DNA of 64,000 nt, from positions 62,001 to 126,000 of the forward strand of contig CAKPXA010000001.1 in the NCBI GenBank assembly GCA_934201845.1, written 5' to 3'. The notes below the pieces were generated by a model. The model worked only from the letters and a program-made list of their open reading frames with translations. It had not been told where the DNA came from and did no database searches. This stretch comes from an uncultured Ligilactobacillus sp. Its GTDB lineage: Bacteria; Bacillota; Bacilli; Lactobacillales; Lactobacillaceae. This document shows, piece after piece, positions 9,212-23,051 of the stretch. Position 1 is the stretch's first letter, and every line of letters begins with the position of its first letter. Position numbers and translations under genes: made by a program.

Positions 9212-9238
9212 CTTCTGTGCTGAATCATCAGCTGATTT

Positions 9239-9943
9239 CTAATATGTTTCCTTTATTTCAAGCTGTTCCTGACTGGAGAAGTCGGCATCAGGATACTTGC
9301 GCTTCAATGCGGCAAGAAGCAGGCGCTTGGCCAGCAGGCCGTTCCTGGCCAGAATCGGACCGTGGAAGTAGGAGCAGCAGACGTTCTTGTAGATGGCGCC
9401 TTCAGTCTTGTCCTGACCGTTGTTGCCGTTGCCGGAGATGACGATGCCAAGCGGCTTTTCTCCCTCGCCGAGGAAGGTCATGCCGTTGTGGTTCTCGAAG
9501 CCGTGGTAGACTTCGCCGGTCTCCTCGTTTCTGATGGTGATGTCACCGATGAAGCGGTGGTTGACCTGGCTTTCCGTGTAGTGGTTCAGGGCGTGGATGC
9601 CTTCAATCTGCTCGCCGTGGGCACCGATGTAGTAGTGGCCGAGCAGCTGATAGCCGCCGCAGATGGCAAGCATCGGACCGTCGTCTTCGATGTATTCGGT
9701 CAGGGCGCCCTTCATGCGTTGGACGTCCTTTGAGACGATGGTCTGTTCGAAGTCCTGGCCGCCGCCGAAGAAGGCGATGTCGAACTTCCCTGCGTCGAAG
9801 TCATGGTCAAGCGAGACGATTTCGCTTGTGAACCCGACGCCCATCTGTCTGGCGTAGTATTCAAGCACGAGTATGTTGCCGATGTCGCCGTAGGTGTTCA
9901 GAAGGTCACCATACAGGTGTGCGAGATGAAGTGAGTAAGTCAT
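9239..9943 (-). CDS. gatD: Lipid II isoglutaminyl synthase, glutaminase subunit GatD
   Basis: This class I glutamine amidotransferase of the CobB/CobQ-like group has its nucleophile Cys95 in 'LAICGGYQLLG' and a catalytic His in 'YFHGPIL' near residue 190. It releases ammonia from glutamine for MurT, which amidates the alpha-carboxyl of the stem-peptide D-Glu in lipid II. The ATG overlaps the murT stop by one base (TAATG), with GGAGGC inside murT as ribosome site, so the two subunits are coupled. Confidence 0.93.
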   Translation of the reverse strand: MTYSLHLAHLYGDLLNTYGDIGNILVLEYYARQMGVGFTSEIVSLDHDFDAGKFDIAFFGGGQDFEQTIVSKDVQRMKGALTEYIEDDGPMLAICGGYQLLGHYYIGAHGEQIEGIHALNHYTESQVNHRFIGDITIRNEETGEVYHGFENHNGMTFLGEGEKPLGIVISGNGNNGQDKTEGAIYKNVCCSYFHGPILARNGLLAKRLLLAALKRKYPDADFSSQEQLEIKETY

Positions 9944-11295
9944 TATTCCATGCCTCCTTCGATGTAGCCTTCCTCGCTCAGCAGCCTGCGGAGCTGGAGC
10001 ACGGCCGTGTAGGTTGCCAGAACGTAGACGTGATCTGTCGGCATCCCCTTGATGAAGTCCACGACGTCCGTGAGCTTTTCTCGCTGTTCGAAGTTTTCTT
10101 CCGGAACGCCGGCGACGCGCAGACGGAACGTGATGTCCCGGTAGCGCTCGCCGCCTGTGAGAACGGAGGGAATCCTGTCAAACGGCAGGTTCTCGAAGAC
10201 GCCGTCCCAGATCCAGCTCGTGTCGATGCCGTCGGCGTAGTTGGCGTTGAGCAGCACGGCCAGGGAGAAGGGTTCGCGGTCAGTCGAGATCATTTCAAGC
10301 ACCTGGTCGAGACCGACGGGATTCTTGACGAGGATGAGAGTGGTCTGCTTGCCGTCGATGTCAATGACTTCCTGTCTGCCGAAGACCTTTTCGTCATTGT
10401 CGCTTAAGGCGGAGGAAATCCTTTCGCCGGACACGCCGAGGCTTCTGCCGACTGCGTATGCGGCCAGCGCGTTGTAGATGTTGTACGTGCCGCCGATGTG
10501 CAGTTCGATTTCCGTGCCGTCGATTTCAAACTTCGATGACTGCGGCGTCTGCGAGATGATTCTGTTCATCGAATATGTCAGCTCCGGTCGTTTGAAACCG
10601 CAGTTTTCGCAGAAGTATTTGCCAAGGCAGCTGTATGATCTGTATTTGAAATGCAGGATATGGTGGCAGCCCGGGCAGAGCAGTCCGTCGGTGTTGGCCG
10701 GAGCCGGCTGGTCTGCTTCCTTCTTGTCGGCGAAGCCGTAGTAGATGACCTTGTTGTCGATTTTCCTGCTGTTGAAGATCGGTGCATCCCCGTTGGCAAT
10801 CACCAGGGCGTCCGGATGCATGCGGATGCCGGTCAGAATCTTCTCGAAGGTCGTGTAGATTTCACCGTAGCGGTCCATCTGGTCGCGGAAGAGGTTGGTC
10901 AGGACGAAGACTGAAGGACTTACATAGCGGCAGATGATTGGAACGTTTGCCTCGTCTGTCTCGAGAACGGCGATTTTCTTGCCCGACCTTTCCGAAACCG
11001 TGTCCGACAGAAATGCAGTGACGATACCCTGCTTCATGTTCGAGCCGCTCTTGTTCGTCAGCACGTGACCGAATCCGGCCTCCAGCACCTTGACGGTCAG
11101 CGCGGTGGTCAGGGTCTTGCCGTTCGTGCCCGTGATGACGACGATTTCGTAATCCGCGGCAAGCGTTCCGAGCACGTCCGGGTCGATCTTCAGCGCCAGC
11201 TTGCCGGGAAGCGAGGTGCCCCCGTGCATGAAGTTGTGCAGGAACCAGCGGGACGTTTTTCCCGTGAGCACTGCAAGTGAACTTTTGAAAGACAT
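9943..11295 (-). CDS. murT: Lipid II isoglutaminyl synthase, Mur-ligase-like subunit MurT
   Basis: The 450-residue protein has a Mur ligase ATP-binding loop (TGTNGKT near residue 57), a four-Cys zinc ribbon inserted in the central domain ('CPGCHH' and 'CENCGF'), and the C-terminal DUF1727 part with 'YADGIDTSWIWD', whose Asp is the family's catalytic residue. With GatD it makes D-isoglutamine in lipid II, which Lys-type peptidoglycan crosslinking needs. The start has GGAGGAAAT eight bases upstream. Two AAATGCAG motifs (10649, 11011) lie within the gene. Confidence 0.93.
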   Translation of the reverse strand: MSFKSSLAVLTGKTSRWFLHNFMHGGTSLPGKLALKIDPDVLGTLAADYEIVVITGTNGKTLTTALTVKVLEAGFGHVLTNKSGSNMKQGIVTAFLSDTVSERSGKKIAVLETDEANVPIICRYVSPSVFVLTNLFRDQMDRYGEIYTTFEKILTGIRMHPDALVIANGDAPIFNSRKIDNKVIYYGFADKKEADQPAPANTDGLLCPGCHHILHFKYRSYSCLGKYFCENCGFKRPELTYSMNRIISQTPQSSKFEIDGTEIELHIGGTYNIYNALAAYAVGRSLGVSGERISSALSDNDEKVFGRQEVIDIDGKQTTLILVKNPVGLDQVLEMISTDREPFSLAVLLNANYADGIDTSWIWDGVFENLPFDRIPSVLTGGERYRDITFRLRVAGVPEENFEQREKLTDVVDFIKGMPTDHVYVLATYTAVLQLRRLLSEEGYIEGGME

Positions 11296-11452
11296 AGCAT
11301 TTCCTCCAATTTCTAGTTACATCAGAAATATTTTACCATGAATTGTGTGCAAGCACACCGATTGCTGCATTAAAAAATTTTTGATGATGAAATTTCCTCC
11401 TGAATAATATATACTGGAAGAGAATGATTTTTTTCAGATGGGGGTTCTGAAA

Positions 11453-12061
11453 GTGGCACAGCTTTTTTTCCGTTACGGCGCGATGAACAGCGGCAAGACG
11501 ATTGAAATCCTGAAGGTTGCTCACAACTACGAGGAACAGAACAAGAGCGTCATCATCATGACGAGCGGGCTTGACAACCGTGACGAGGTCGGTTACGTTT
11601 CAAGCCGGATCGGCATGAAGCGCAGGGCGATTCCCGTCTTCGACGATGACAATCTCTACGAGAAGGTGGTTTCAGTCAATGCCGATGCATCATGCGTGCT
11701 GGTGGACGAGGCCCAGTTCCTGCGCAGGCACCATGTCCTGGAACTGACGAAAATCGTCGATGAACTTGGGATTCCCGTAATGACCTTCGGCTTGAAGAAC
11801 GATTTCAGGAACGAACTGTTTGAAGGATCGAAGTATCTGCTGCTCTATGCAGACAAGATCGAGGAAATGAAGACCATCTGCTGGTTCTGCTGCAAGAAGG
11901 CGACGATGAACCTGCGGGTGAGCGAAGGAAGAACCGTCTATGACGGTGAGCAGATTGCAATCGGCGGCAACGAATCGTACTATCCGGTCTGCCGCAGGCA
12001 CTACTTTGCCCCGCCGCTTCTGGACGGACACATTGATGAAAGGAAGAACGAAAATGGATAA
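11453..12061 (+). CDS. tdk: Thymidine kinase
   Basis: This type II thymidine kinase phosphorylates thymidine for dTTP salvage. The P-loop is 'YGAMNSGKT', the Walker B region is 'VLVDEAQFL', and the zinc Cys are in 'CWFCCKKA' and 'CRRHY'. GTG 11453 is taken as start because a GGGG site is eight bases upstream and the protein then begins in the family manner ([11 protein letters not shown]). An ATG five codons earlier is possible but lacks a site. It overlaps prfA. Confidence 0.93.
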   Translation: MAQLFFRYGAMNSGKTIEILKVAHNYEEQNKSVIIMTSGLDNRDEVGYVSSRIGMKRRAIPVFDDDNLYEKVVSVNADASCVLVDEAQFLRRHHVLELTKIVDELGIPVMTFGLKNDFRNELFEGSKYLLLYADKIEEMKTICWFCCKKATMNLRVSEGRTVYDGEQIAIGGNESYYPVCRRHYFAPPLLDGHIDERKNENG

Positions 12062-13136
12062 ACTATTCGACAGACTTCAGATGCTTGCCGACCGTTACGA
12101 GGAACTGGGCGAACTGCTTTCAGATCCGGACGTGATTGCCGACTCCAGGCGCTTCATGGAGCTTTCAAAGGAAATGGCCGACCTGCGTGAGACGGTCGAG
12201 AAGTATGAGAAGTACAAGCAGGTCGTGCAGCAGATTGCAGACGACGAGGAGATGCTTTCCTCCGGCCTTGACGATGAGATGGCCGCAATGGTCAAGGAGG
12301 AGCTTTCAGATTCCAAGAACGAGAAGCAGGCACTCGAGCAGGAAATCAAGATTCTACTGCTGCCGAAGGACCCCAACGACGGCAAGGACCTCATCATGGA
12401 AATCCGCGGTGCTGCCGGCGGCGACGAGGCCAGCCTCTTTGCCGCAGACCTCTTCTCGATGTACAGCAAGTACGCCGAGCGTCAGGGCTGGACAATCGAG
12501 GTCATTGACAAGAACACCACGGAAGTCGGCGGCTTCAAGGAAATTGCGCTGACGATCAACGGCAGGAACGTCTGGTCAAAGCTCAAGTATGAGAGCGGCG
12601 CGCACCGCGTTCAGCGCGTGCCCGTGACGGAATCTGCCGGGCGTGTCCACACTTCGACGGCGACCGTCGTCGTCATGCCGGAGGAGGAGGACGTTGAAAT
12701 CGACCTCGACCCGAAGGACATCAGGGTTGACGTCTACCGTTCATCCGGTGCCGGCGGCCAGCACATCAACAAGACGAGTTCCGCCGTCCGCATGACGCAC
12801 CTGCCTACGGGCATCGTCGTTGCGATGCAGGACCAGCGTTCCCAGCAGCAGAACAGGGAAAAGGCCATGAAGATTCTGAAGGCCCGCGTCTATGACTACT
12901 ACAAGTCGCAGGAACAGAGCGAATACGACGAGAACCGCAAGTCCGCCGTCGGAACCGGCGACCGCTCGGAACGAATCAGAACATACAACTATCCGCAGAA
13001 CCGTGTCACGGATCACCGCATCGGCCTGTCCCTGAACAAGCTTGACCGTGTCATGAACGGCGAGCTTGACGACATCATCGACGCGCTCGTGCTCTACGAT
13101 CAGACCAAGGCACTGGAAGAACTGCAGAATGGCTGA
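12054..13136 (+). CDS. prfA: Peptide chain release factor 1
   Basis: At 360 residues it matches RF1 length exactly. It has the GGQ motif in '[15 protein letters not shown]', which triggers peptidyl-tRNA hydrolysis, and the PxT stop-codon recognition motif as PVT in '[12 protein letters not shown]', which distinguishes RF1 (UAA/UAG) from RF2. The start overlaps the tdk stop and the end overlaps prmC, the gene for the enzyme that methylates the GGQ glutamine. Confidence 0.97.
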   Translation: MDKLFDRLQMLADRYEELGELLSDPDVIADSRRFMELSKEMADLRETVEKYEKYKQVVQQIADDEEMLSSGLDDEMAAMVKEELSDSKNEKQALEQEIKILLLPKDPNDGKDLIMEIRGAAGGDEASLFAADLFSMYSKYAERQGWTIEVIDKNTTEVGGFKEIALTINGRNVWSKLKYESGAHRVQRVPVTESAGRVHTSTATVVVMPEEEDVEIDLDPKDIRVDVYRSSGAGGQHINKTSSAVRMTHLPTGIVVAMQDQRSQQQNREKAMKILKARVYDYYKSQEQSEYDENRKSAVGTGDRSERIRTYNYPQNRVTDHRIGLSLNKLDRVMNGELDDIIDALVLYDQTKALEELQNG

Positions 13137-13974
13137 GAAAATGACGGTCTTTGAAGCCCAGAAACGGGCTTTTTCTTTTGCCGGCAGTCACGGAATGGAC
13201 CAGAGCGTCGTCGACATGCTGCTGTGCGGGCAGATGAACTGGGACACCACCAGGATGCTGATGCATTACCGTGACGAGTTTTCAGAAGGGGACTTTGCGC
13301 TGCTCATGGCCAATCTGGAAAAGTGCGCGCAGGGCATGCCGCCCCAGTATGTCCTGGGGCATTCCTCCTTCTTCGGCAGGGACTTCGTTGTCAACGGGAA
13401 CACGCTCATTCCGAGAGTCGAGACTGAGGATCTGGTCGAGTGGATACTTCAGGACAATGATGACCGGAGCACTGCATTTGCCGACATCGGCACTGGAAGC
13501 GGCGCCATCGGGCTGACGCTTGCGGCCGAACGACCGTCGTGGCATGGCGTGCTCGGCGACATCTCCGCCGGCGCACTTGACGTTGCCCGGGAAAATGCAG
13601 GGAAGCTTGGCGTCTCCTGTGATTTCAGACTCAGTGACGTCTTCGACCGCATCGACGGGTTGTTTGACGTCATCGTGTCGAACCCGCCGTACATTGCGGA
13701 GTCGGAGAAAAGTTACATGGACAGGAGCGTGCTTGAGCACGAGCCGGAAACGGCGCTGTTTGCGGCGGACAACGGGCTTGCCGTCTACAGGAAGATCTGC
13801 CGCCAGGCGGGAGACCACATCAGAGGGGGCGGAAGTCTCTATCTGGAGATCGGCTTTCTGCAGGGACAGGCTGTCTGCGGGATGTTCAGGGAGGCGTATC
13901 CGGATGCGGAAGTGACGCTCAGAAAGGATGAAAGCGGGCACGACCGCATGATCAGGGTCCGCTTCAAGGCGTAG
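13129..13974 (+). CDS. prmC: Release factor glutamine N5-methyltransferase
   Basis: A SAM-dependent methyltransferase with motif I '[10 protein letters not shown]' and the Gln-binding NPPY motif ('SNPPYIAE', N185). It modifies the GGQ glutamine of RF1/RF2. ATG 13129 lies inside the prfA stop region; ATG 13141 is an alternative. Two AAATGCAG motifs of opposite orientation (13472 minus, 13593 plus) lie only about 120 bp apart here. Confidence 0.95.
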   Translation: MAEKMTVFEAQKRAFSFAGSHGMDQSVVDMLLCGQMNWDTTRMLMHYRDEFSEGDFALLMANLEKCAQGMPPQYVLGHSSFFGRDFVVNGNTLIPRVETEDLVEWILQDNDDRSTAFADIGTGSGAIGLTLAAERPSWHGVLGDISAGALDVARENAGKLGVSCDFRLSDVFDRIDGLFDVIVSNPPYIAESEKSYMDRSVLEHEPETALFAADNGLAVYRKICRQAGDHIRGGGSLYLEIGFLQGQAVCGMFREAYPDAEVTLRKDESGHDRMIRVRFKA

Positions 13975-13986
13975 AAAGGAAAAAAG

Positions 13987-15006
13987 ATGCTGATTACCAA
14001 GATTTATACAACTGATGAGATTGAGGACGCGGCCCGTGAGCTGCGTCTTGGTGAACTGGTGGCATTTCCGACCGAGACGGTCTACGGACTCGGCGCTGAC
14101 GCCACGAACGAGCAGGCGGTGAAGAGGGTGTATCTGGCCAAGGGCAGGCCGTCGGACAATCCGCTGATTGTGACGGTTTCGTCAAGGAAGATGGTTGAGG
14201 AATACGTCGACGGACTGCCGGAACGGGCCGTGAAGCTGATGGACGCCTTCTGGCCGGGACCGCTGACGATGGTTCTGAAAATCAGTAAGGGCTCGCTGTC
14301 AAAGGCCGTCACCGGCGGCCTCGAGACGGCTGCCTTCCGCATGCCGGAAAACGCTGCGACGGTCAGAATGATTGAAGCGGCCGGCGTGCCGATTGTCGGA
14401 CCTTCAGCCAACTCCTCCGGCAAGCCGAGTCCGACGACGGCGCAGCATGTCTATCACGACCTTGAGGGACGCATCGCCGGAATCCTCGATGACGGTCCGA
14501 CGAAGGTCGGCGTCGAGTCGACAATCATCGACCTGAGCACGGAACACCCCGCAATCCTGCGTCCCGGCGCCGTGACGGCGGAACAGCTGGAAGAGGTTCT
14601 AGGCGAGCCGGTCATCTCCGACCGCCACAAGGTTGGCGCAGGCGAGGTCCCGAAGGCTCCCGGCATGAAGTACAGGCACTATGCACCCGACGCACAGGTG
14701 ATGATCGTCAGGGAAGGTGACTGGGACAAGGCCCTTTCGTGGCGTGAAAATGCAGGGAAGCGGGTCGGTGTGATGGCATTTGACGATGTCCTGGAGCAGG
14801 CCGGACTTTCGGGAGAGCTGACATACAGCCTCGGCTCCTCCGTGGCGGATGCGAGCCGCCGTCTGTTTGCCGGTCTGCGTTATTTCGACTCCGAGGCAAG
14901 CCCCGACTGCATTCTCTGTGCAGGTGTGGCTGAAAGCGGTCTTGGCGCGGCCTACATGAACAGATTGAGAAAATCTGCCGGGGACAAGTTCTTCGGGGAT
15001 AAGTGA
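13987..15006 (+). CDS. ywlC: L-threonylcarbamoyladenylate synthase (Sua5/YwlC type)
   Basis: The N-terminal YrdC domain ('[15 protein letters not shown]', 'KGRPSDNPL', '[13 protein letters not shown]') makes threonylcarbamoyl-AMP from Thr, bicarbonate and ATP for the t6A37 modification of tRNAs. The C-terminal 100 or so residues form the Sua5 domain ('[17 protein letters not shown]'). The 339-residue length is that of the two-domain form. It is the last gene of tdk-prfA-prmC-ywlC, each joined by overlap or short gap, and ends in a terminator. Confidence 0.93.
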   Translation: MLITKIYTTDEIEDAARELRLGELVAFPTETVYGLGADATNEQAVKRVYLAKGRPSDNPLIVTVSSRKMVEEYVDGLPERAVKLMDAFWPGPLTMVLKISKGSLSKAVTGGLETAAFRMPENAATVRMIEAAGVPIVGPSANSSGKPSPTTAQHVYHDLEGRIAGILDDGPTKVGVESTIIDLSTEHPAILRPGAVTAEQLEEVLGEPVISDRHKVGAGEVPKAPGMKYRHYAPDAQVMIVREGDWDKALSWRENAGKRVGVMAFDDVLEQAGLSGELTYSLGSSVADASRRLFAGLRYFDSEASPDCILCAGVAESGLGAAYMNRLRKSAGDKFFGDK

Positions 15007-15012
15007 GCAGAA

Positions 15013-15050
15013 TGATCCGGAATGCGCTGCGGCGGACTCCGGATCTTTTT
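15013..15050 (+). terminator. Terminator of the tdk-prfA-prmC-ywlC operon
   Basis: TGATCCGGA and TCCGGATC flank a 16-base GC-rich loop and are followed by TTTTT. Confidence 0.7.
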
Positions 15051-15146
15051 CGGCTGCATGAAAATGATCGTTTTTTCACTGTATTTTATGGAAAAAAACG
15101 CCGGTTTCAGCTAAAATTGATACGTAGTACAAAGGAGGAATCTATC

Positions 15147-15776
15147 ATGGGTAAATTTGAGGTTCTGGACCACCCGCTGATTCAGCACAAGCTGACAATC
15201 ATTCGTGACAGGAACTGCGGCACGCGCGAGTTCAGGCAGGTCGTCAACGAAATCGCCACGCTGATGGCATATGAGGTTTCGAGGGACATGCCGCTCGAGG
15301 ACGTTGAAATCGAGACACCGATGGGCAGGACGGTCAAGAAGCGCCTTGCCGGAAAGAAAGTGGTCATCGTGCCGATTCTTCGCGCCGGACTCGGAATGGT
15401 GGACGGAATTCTCGATCTCATTCCGGCTGCCAAGGTCGGACACATCGGCATGTACCGCGACGAGGAGACGCTTCAGCCGCATGAGTACTTCGTCAAGATG
15501 CCCGGCAATCTCGAGGACCGTGACATGTTCATCGTCGATCCGATGCTCGCCACGGGCGGCTCAGCAATCATGGCGGTTGATGCGCTCAAGAAGCGCGGCG
15601 CCCAGTCAATCAGGTTCGTCTGCCTTGTGGCGGCTCCCGAAGGCGTCAAGGCCCTGCGTGAGGCCCATCCCGACATTGACATCTTTGCGGCGGCTCTTGA
15701 CGACCATCTGAACGAGGACGGCTATATCGTTCCGGGGCTCGGCGATGCCGGCGACAGGCTGTTTGGGACAAAATAA
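15147..15776 (+). CDS. upp: Uracil phosphoribosyltransferase
   Basis: It converts uracil and PRPP to UMP for pyrimidine salvage. The PRPP loop is '[13 protein letters not shown]', and the C-terminal uracil site is '[13 protein letters not shown]'. The 209-residue length is standard. ATG 15147 follows AAAGGAGGAA. A -10-like TAAAAT at 15112 suggests its own promoter. Position just before atpB is conserved in lactobacilli. Confidence 0.96.
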   Translation: MGKFEVLDHPLIQHKLTIIRDRNCGTREFRQVVNEIATLMAYEVSRDMPLEDVEIETPMGRTVKKRLAGKKVVIVPILRAGLGMVDGILDLIPAAKVGHIGMYRDEETLQPHEYFVKMPGNLEDRDMFIVDPMLATGGSAIMAVDALKKRGAQSIRFVCLVAAPEGVKALREAHPDIDIFAAALDDHLNEDGYIVPGLGDAGDRLFGTK

Positions 15777-15817
15777 ACGAAATGTCAGAAAGTATTCACT
15801 GTTTGCGGAGAAAATTG

Positions 15818-15831
15818 TGAAAACGTTATAA
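15818..15831 (+). promoter_or_regulatory. Candidate catabolite-responsive element (cre)
   Basis: TGAAAACGTTATAA matches the CcpA consensus TGWNANCGNTNWCA at all but one fixed position. It lies between upp and the ATP synthase promoter, about 100 bp upstream of the latter. Confidence 0.4.
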
Positions 15832-15921
15832 AAGCTTTTGAATAAGGATTCCTGCCTGGATTTACGTACTTTTCTTCACAATTTTTCGCGGAAATACCAA
15901 GAAAAACCTTTTTTTTCTGCT

Positions 15922-15950
15922 TTGTATTTTCACCCAAATGGTGGTATTAT
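15922..15950 (+). promoter_or_regulatory. Promoter of the ATP synthase operon
   Basis: TTGTAT, 17 bp, TATTAT. It precedes atpB by about 110 bp, leaving an AT-rich leader without an obvious attenuator. Confidence 0.65.
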
Positions 15951-16058
15951 TTCAGTTGTATTCAAAGATGTTTTTGTATCTTTGTCTTGCTTTTATCCTT
16001 ATGGTTCGACCAATTATGTTTGACCGTATTGATCACATTTGAAAAGAGGTGAGACTTT

Positions 16059-17031
<973 letters not shown>

Positions 17032-17084
17032 TCCTATTCTACCAATATGTTTCAAAATATTGTCAGATTAGGAGGTGTCAATAG

Positions 17085-17609
17085 ATGAACGCAACATTTT
17101 TAATTGGTGCTGCTGAAGGTGTTCAGTGGGGCGACTTTCTCTTCTATCTGCTGACATTCGTCGTCTTGCTCGTGGCTGTCAAGCATTTTGCCTGGGGTCC
17201 TGTCACGGCGATGATGGAAAAGCGCGCGGACAAGATTTCCAATGACATTGACTCTGCGGAAGAGGCGCGCAGGAAGGCTGAAGAACTGGCCGCCAAGCGT
17301 GAGGAAGCCCTCAAGGACTCTCACGTCGAAGCTTCGAAGATCATCGACCGCGCGAAGCAGAACGGTGAACAGCAGAAGGCAAGCATCGTCGGCTCTGCTC
17401 AGTCAGAAGTCAGGACGATGAAGGACAATGCCAAGAAGGACATTGAACAGCAACGTCAGGAAGCCATGTCGGGCATCAGGAACGACGTGGCCGAATTATC
17501 TATTGAAATTGCTTCTAAGATCATCCAAAAGGAATTGAATGCCGAAGACCAGAAGGCTTTGGTAGACTCATACATTGAAGGGTTGGGGAAGCAGAATGGC
17601 ATTAGATAG
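17085..17609 (+). CDS. atpF: F1Fo ATP synthase subunit b
   Basis: One N-terminal membrane helix (about residues 13-32) is followed by a long charged helix that forms the peripheral stalk with delta. The length of 174 residues is normal. The 3' end overlaps the start of atpH by 14 bases, which links translation of the two stalk subunits. Confidence 0.96.
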   Translation: MNATFLIGAAEGVQWGDFLFYLLTFVVLLVAVKHFAWGPVTAMMEKRADKISNDIDSAEEARRKAEELAAKREEALKDSHVEASKIIDRAKQNGEQQKASIVGSAQSEVRTMKDNAKKDIEQQRQEAMSGIRNDVAELSIEIASKIIQKELNAEDQKALVDSYIEGLGKQNGIR

Positions 17610-18138
17610 ACAGACAGTAGCCAAGCGTTATGGCAAGGCCTTGTTTGAAGTCGTTCAGGAAAAGGGCGTCCGTTCCGAAGTCCTTTCCGAGCTGGCTTCA
17701 GTCAAGGAAATCATTAACGCAGAACCAGACTTTATCACATTCATGACGAGCCCTTCCATCAGGCAGGAAGACAAGCTTGCCATGTTCAGGCATATTACAG
17801 ATGAGGCTTCCGAGGTCACGACAAATCTCTTGGATATGCTGTTCGACTACGGTCGGATTGCAAACCTCGAAGACATCATCGATGAATTTAACAGATTGAA
17901 CGACGAATTCGAAAAGACAGTCCGCGTCAAGGTGACGACTGCCATCGAACTGGATGAAGATCAGAAGGCAAAGCTTTCATCTTCGTTTGCTAATGTTGTT
18001 GGTGCTGAAAATGTCCTGCTCGACACAGTTGTCGACCCTGACATCATCGGCGGCGTGGTCATGCAGTCTGAGAGCTGCATCTACGACGGATCGATCAGGT
18101 CCAGGCTTGAAGGCATCAAGCGTCTGTTATTAAATTGA
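17596..18138 (+). CDS. atpH: F1Fo ATP synthase subunit delta
   Basis: The 180-residue protein matches OSCP/delta, with N-terminal '[12 protein letters not shown]' and the C-terminal signature '[16 protein letters not shown]'. It anchors subunit b to the F1 head. ATG 17596 lies within atpF. Confidence 0.96.
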   Translation: MALDRQTVAKRYGKALFEVVQEKGVRSEVLSELASVKEIINAEPDFITFMTSPSIRQEDKLAMFRHITDEASEVTTNLLDMLFDYGRIANLEDIIDEFNRLNDEFEKTVRVKVTTAIELDEDQKAKLSSSFANVVGAENVLLDTVVDPDIIGGVVMQSESCIYDGSIRSRLEGIKRLLLN

Positions 18139-18145
18139 TTTTTAA

Positions 18146-19672
<1,527 letters not shown>

Positions 19673-19691
19673 GAAAGGATGGTGAGAACTG

Positions 19692-20633
19692 ATGCCTGCT
19701 TCTATGCAAGAAGTTAAACGCCGAATCGTTTCGACGAAGAAGACGGGACAAATCACGGGTGCGATGCAGATGGTCTCGACAGCAAAGCTTAACCAGATTC
19801 AAAAGCACGCTGCCAGCTATCAGATCTACTCATCCAAGATTCGCAGTGTCATCACTCATCTGGCAAAATCTCACCTGCTGGATTCTTCCGCTGCCAGCGG
19901 AGAAGCTGGGAAGAGCCATGATGGCAAGTTAAACACATTAAGCATGCTTAAGCAGAGACCGGTCAAGAAGACCGGACTCGTAGTCATCACATCCGACCGT
20001 GGTCTGGTGGGCAGTTACAACAGTAACGTCATCAAGTCCACAATGGATCTGATTCAAAACGGCAATCACAGTGCAGAAGACACCGTGATCATCGCCATCG
20101 GCGGCACTGGTGCTGATTTCTTCAGCAAGCGTGGCTATGACATTGTCTATGAATATCGCGGCATCAAGGATGTTCCGACATTCAAGGAAATCCGCCCGAT
20201 TGTCGAGACAATCGTTTCGATGTATGACAATGGCACATATGACCGTCTGGTTGTATGCTACAGCCACTTCGTCAACACTCTGACTTCCGTTTTCCGTGCT
20301 GAACAGATGCTTCCCGTTTCTGCTGAGAACATGGGCAATGACGATCTGGAAGCACAGAATGAAAGTGATTATTGCATTGAGTATGAAACTGAACCGTCCC
20401 AGGACGCAATTCTCGAGGTCATTTTGCCTCAGTATGCGGAAAGCCTGGTCTACGGTGCAATTCTTGATGCCAAGACTTCCGAGCATGCATGCAGCTCGAC
20501 TGCCATGAAGTCTGCTTCTGACAACGCTAAGGACATCATCTCGTCCCTTGAGCTTCAGTTCAACCGTGCCCGTCAGAGTGCAATCACGACTGAAATCACT
20601 GAAATCACGGGTGCACAGGCTGCCTTAGATTAG
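19692..20633 (+). CDS. atpG: F1Fo ATP synthase subunit gamma
   Basis: The central rotor subunit has N-terminal '[20 protein letters not shown]' and C-terminal helix '[18 protein letters not shown]'. At 313 residues it is of the Firmicute length. It sits between alpha and beta as in all F1 operons. Confidence 0.98.
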   Translation: MPASMQEVKRRIVSTKKTGQITGAMQMVSTAKLNQIQKHAASYQIYSSKIRSVITHLAKSHLLDSSAASGEAGKSHDGKLNTLSMLKQRPVKKTGLVVITSDRGLVGSYNSNVIKSTMDLIQNGNHSAEDTVIIAIGGTGADFFSKRGYDIVYEYRGIKDVPTFKEIRPIVETIVSMYDNGTYDRLVVCYSHFVNTLTSVFRAEQMLPVSAENMGNDDLEAQNESDYCIEYETEPSQDAILEVILPQYAESLVYGAILDAKTSEHACSSTAMKSASDNAKDIISSLELQFNRARQSAITTEITEITGAQAALD

Positions 20634-20652
20634 AATTAGTAGGAGGAATTAA

Positions 20653-22059
<1,407 letters not shown>

Positions 22060-22073
22060 GGAGGTAGCGTCCG

Positions 22074-22493
22074 ATGGATGATAAGTCCTTATTAACTGTG
22101 AATGTCGTTACGCCGGATGGCATTGTGTATGACAACACGACGAATCTGGCGGTCTGCAAGACCACTCTCGGTGAGGTCGGCATCATGCCCAACCGTGTTC
22201 CGTTGCTTGCATCACTTGCAATCGACGAGGTTCGCGTCAAGACAGGCGAGAACAAGTTCGATGAAATTGCCGTCAGCGGCGGGTTCATTGAATTCTCGAA
22301 CAACGTTCTGTCAGTAGTGGCATCTGCCGCCGAACGAAAGGAAAACATCGACGCTTCCCGTGCCGAAAGGGCTCGTGCCCGTGCTGAAAAGCGCATTGAA
22401 GCCGCAAGACAGACGCACAATACCGATGATCTGCGTCGTGCCGAAGTTTCCCTGCGCCGCGCGATGAACCGCTTGAATGTTTCAAAAAACTGA
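22074..22493 (+). CDS. atpC: F1Fo ATP synthase subunit epsilon
   Basis: The N-terminal beta-sandwich ('VNVVTPDGIVYDNTTN', 'GEVGIMPNRVPLLA') is followed by the C-terminal helical pair that can inhibit ATPase activity. The operon ends right after it in a terminator. Confidence 0.97.
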   Translation: MDDKSLLTVNVVTPDGIVYDNTTNLAVCKTTLGEVGIMPNRVPLLASLAIDEVRVKTGENKFDEIAVSGGFIEFSNNVLSVVASAAERKENIDASRAERARARAEKRIEAARQTHNTDDLRRAEVSLRRAMNRLNVSKN

Positions 22494-22502
22494 GAATTAA
22501 AG

Positions 22503-22529
22503 AGTCAGGCTTCGTGCCTGGCTTTTTTT
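22503..22529 (+). terminator. Terminator of the ATP synthase operon
   Basis: GTCAGGC and GCCTGGC around a TTCGT loop, followed by seven T. Confidence 0.9.
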
Positions 22530-22588
22530 CGTCAAATAATCAAATTGTTTAAATTTCCATTAGATACAGTGACTATCCGAAAAAACTA

Positions 22589-22597
22589 TGCTATGAT
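22589..22597 (+). promoter_or_regulatory. Extended -10 promoter upstream of the DUF1146-murA genes
   Basis: TG-C-TATGAT lies about 200 bp before the DUF1146 start, giving a long untranslated leader. Confidence 0.5.
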
Positions 22598-22603
22598 TAG
22601 TTC

Positions 22604-22798
22604 AAATTGATAAAATAGTGGATTCGATTCAGTCGGACCAGGTCCGCCGTCGAGGTTATTCCGGAGCTGAAGACGCCGGAAAAAAGAAGAATTCTATTTT
22701 GAACAGGCATATTTCATGCATTGCGTGAAATACGTGGCAGAGTTACGGGTTCCTGTGATTTCAGTCACGGTAATTCAAATGAAAGGTTTTAGTATATA
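22604..22798 (+). other. Structured leader of the DUF1146-murA transcript, function unknown
   Basis: The stretch has no ORF but several hairpins: CGGACC-A-GGTCCG near 22636, a 7-bp perfect stem TATTTCA/TGAAATA near 22710-22732, and a CTGTGA/TCACGG stem near 22753-22770. I could not match it to a known riboswitch. Confidence 0.35.
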
Positions 22799-23032
22799 AT
22801 GCAGGATATAGGAATGATGTCACTTTTAACAATCGTCAGTCATTTTGTGTTCATTGCCCTGAGCTTCAATGCGTTCCAGTCCCTGAGACTTGACCGTTAC
22901 CTTCCGCAGGAGCGACAGAACAAGTTCAAGGTGGCTCTGGTCCTTTTCTCGGCTGCTGTAGGCTATGGTGTCAGTTCGTTCTTCCTGAGCTTCATAAGCA
23001 GCCTTACGAATATGACCTATCTGATTAAATAA
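22799..23032 (+). CDS. DUF1146 family membrane protein (YwzB)
   Basis: The 77-residue protein has two membrane helices (about residues 5-24 and 45-68) around a loop with '[19 protein letters not shown]', typical of DUF1146. Its function is unknown. In lactobacilli it sits between atpC and murA, as here. The ATG is part of a near match to the AAATGCAG motif. Confidence 0.85.
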   Translation: MQDIGMMSLLTIVSHFVFIALSFNAFQSLRLDRYLPQERQNKFKVALVLFSAAVGYGVSSFFLSFISSLTNMTYLIK

Positions 23033-23051
23033 TTGCGGGGAGGGCTTTCAA

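Noticed and set aside
15838..16023. 61-codon frame in the leader of the ATP synthase operon
   Set aside because: The composition is AT-rich intergenic, it contains the promoter elements of atpB, and it has no good ribosome site.
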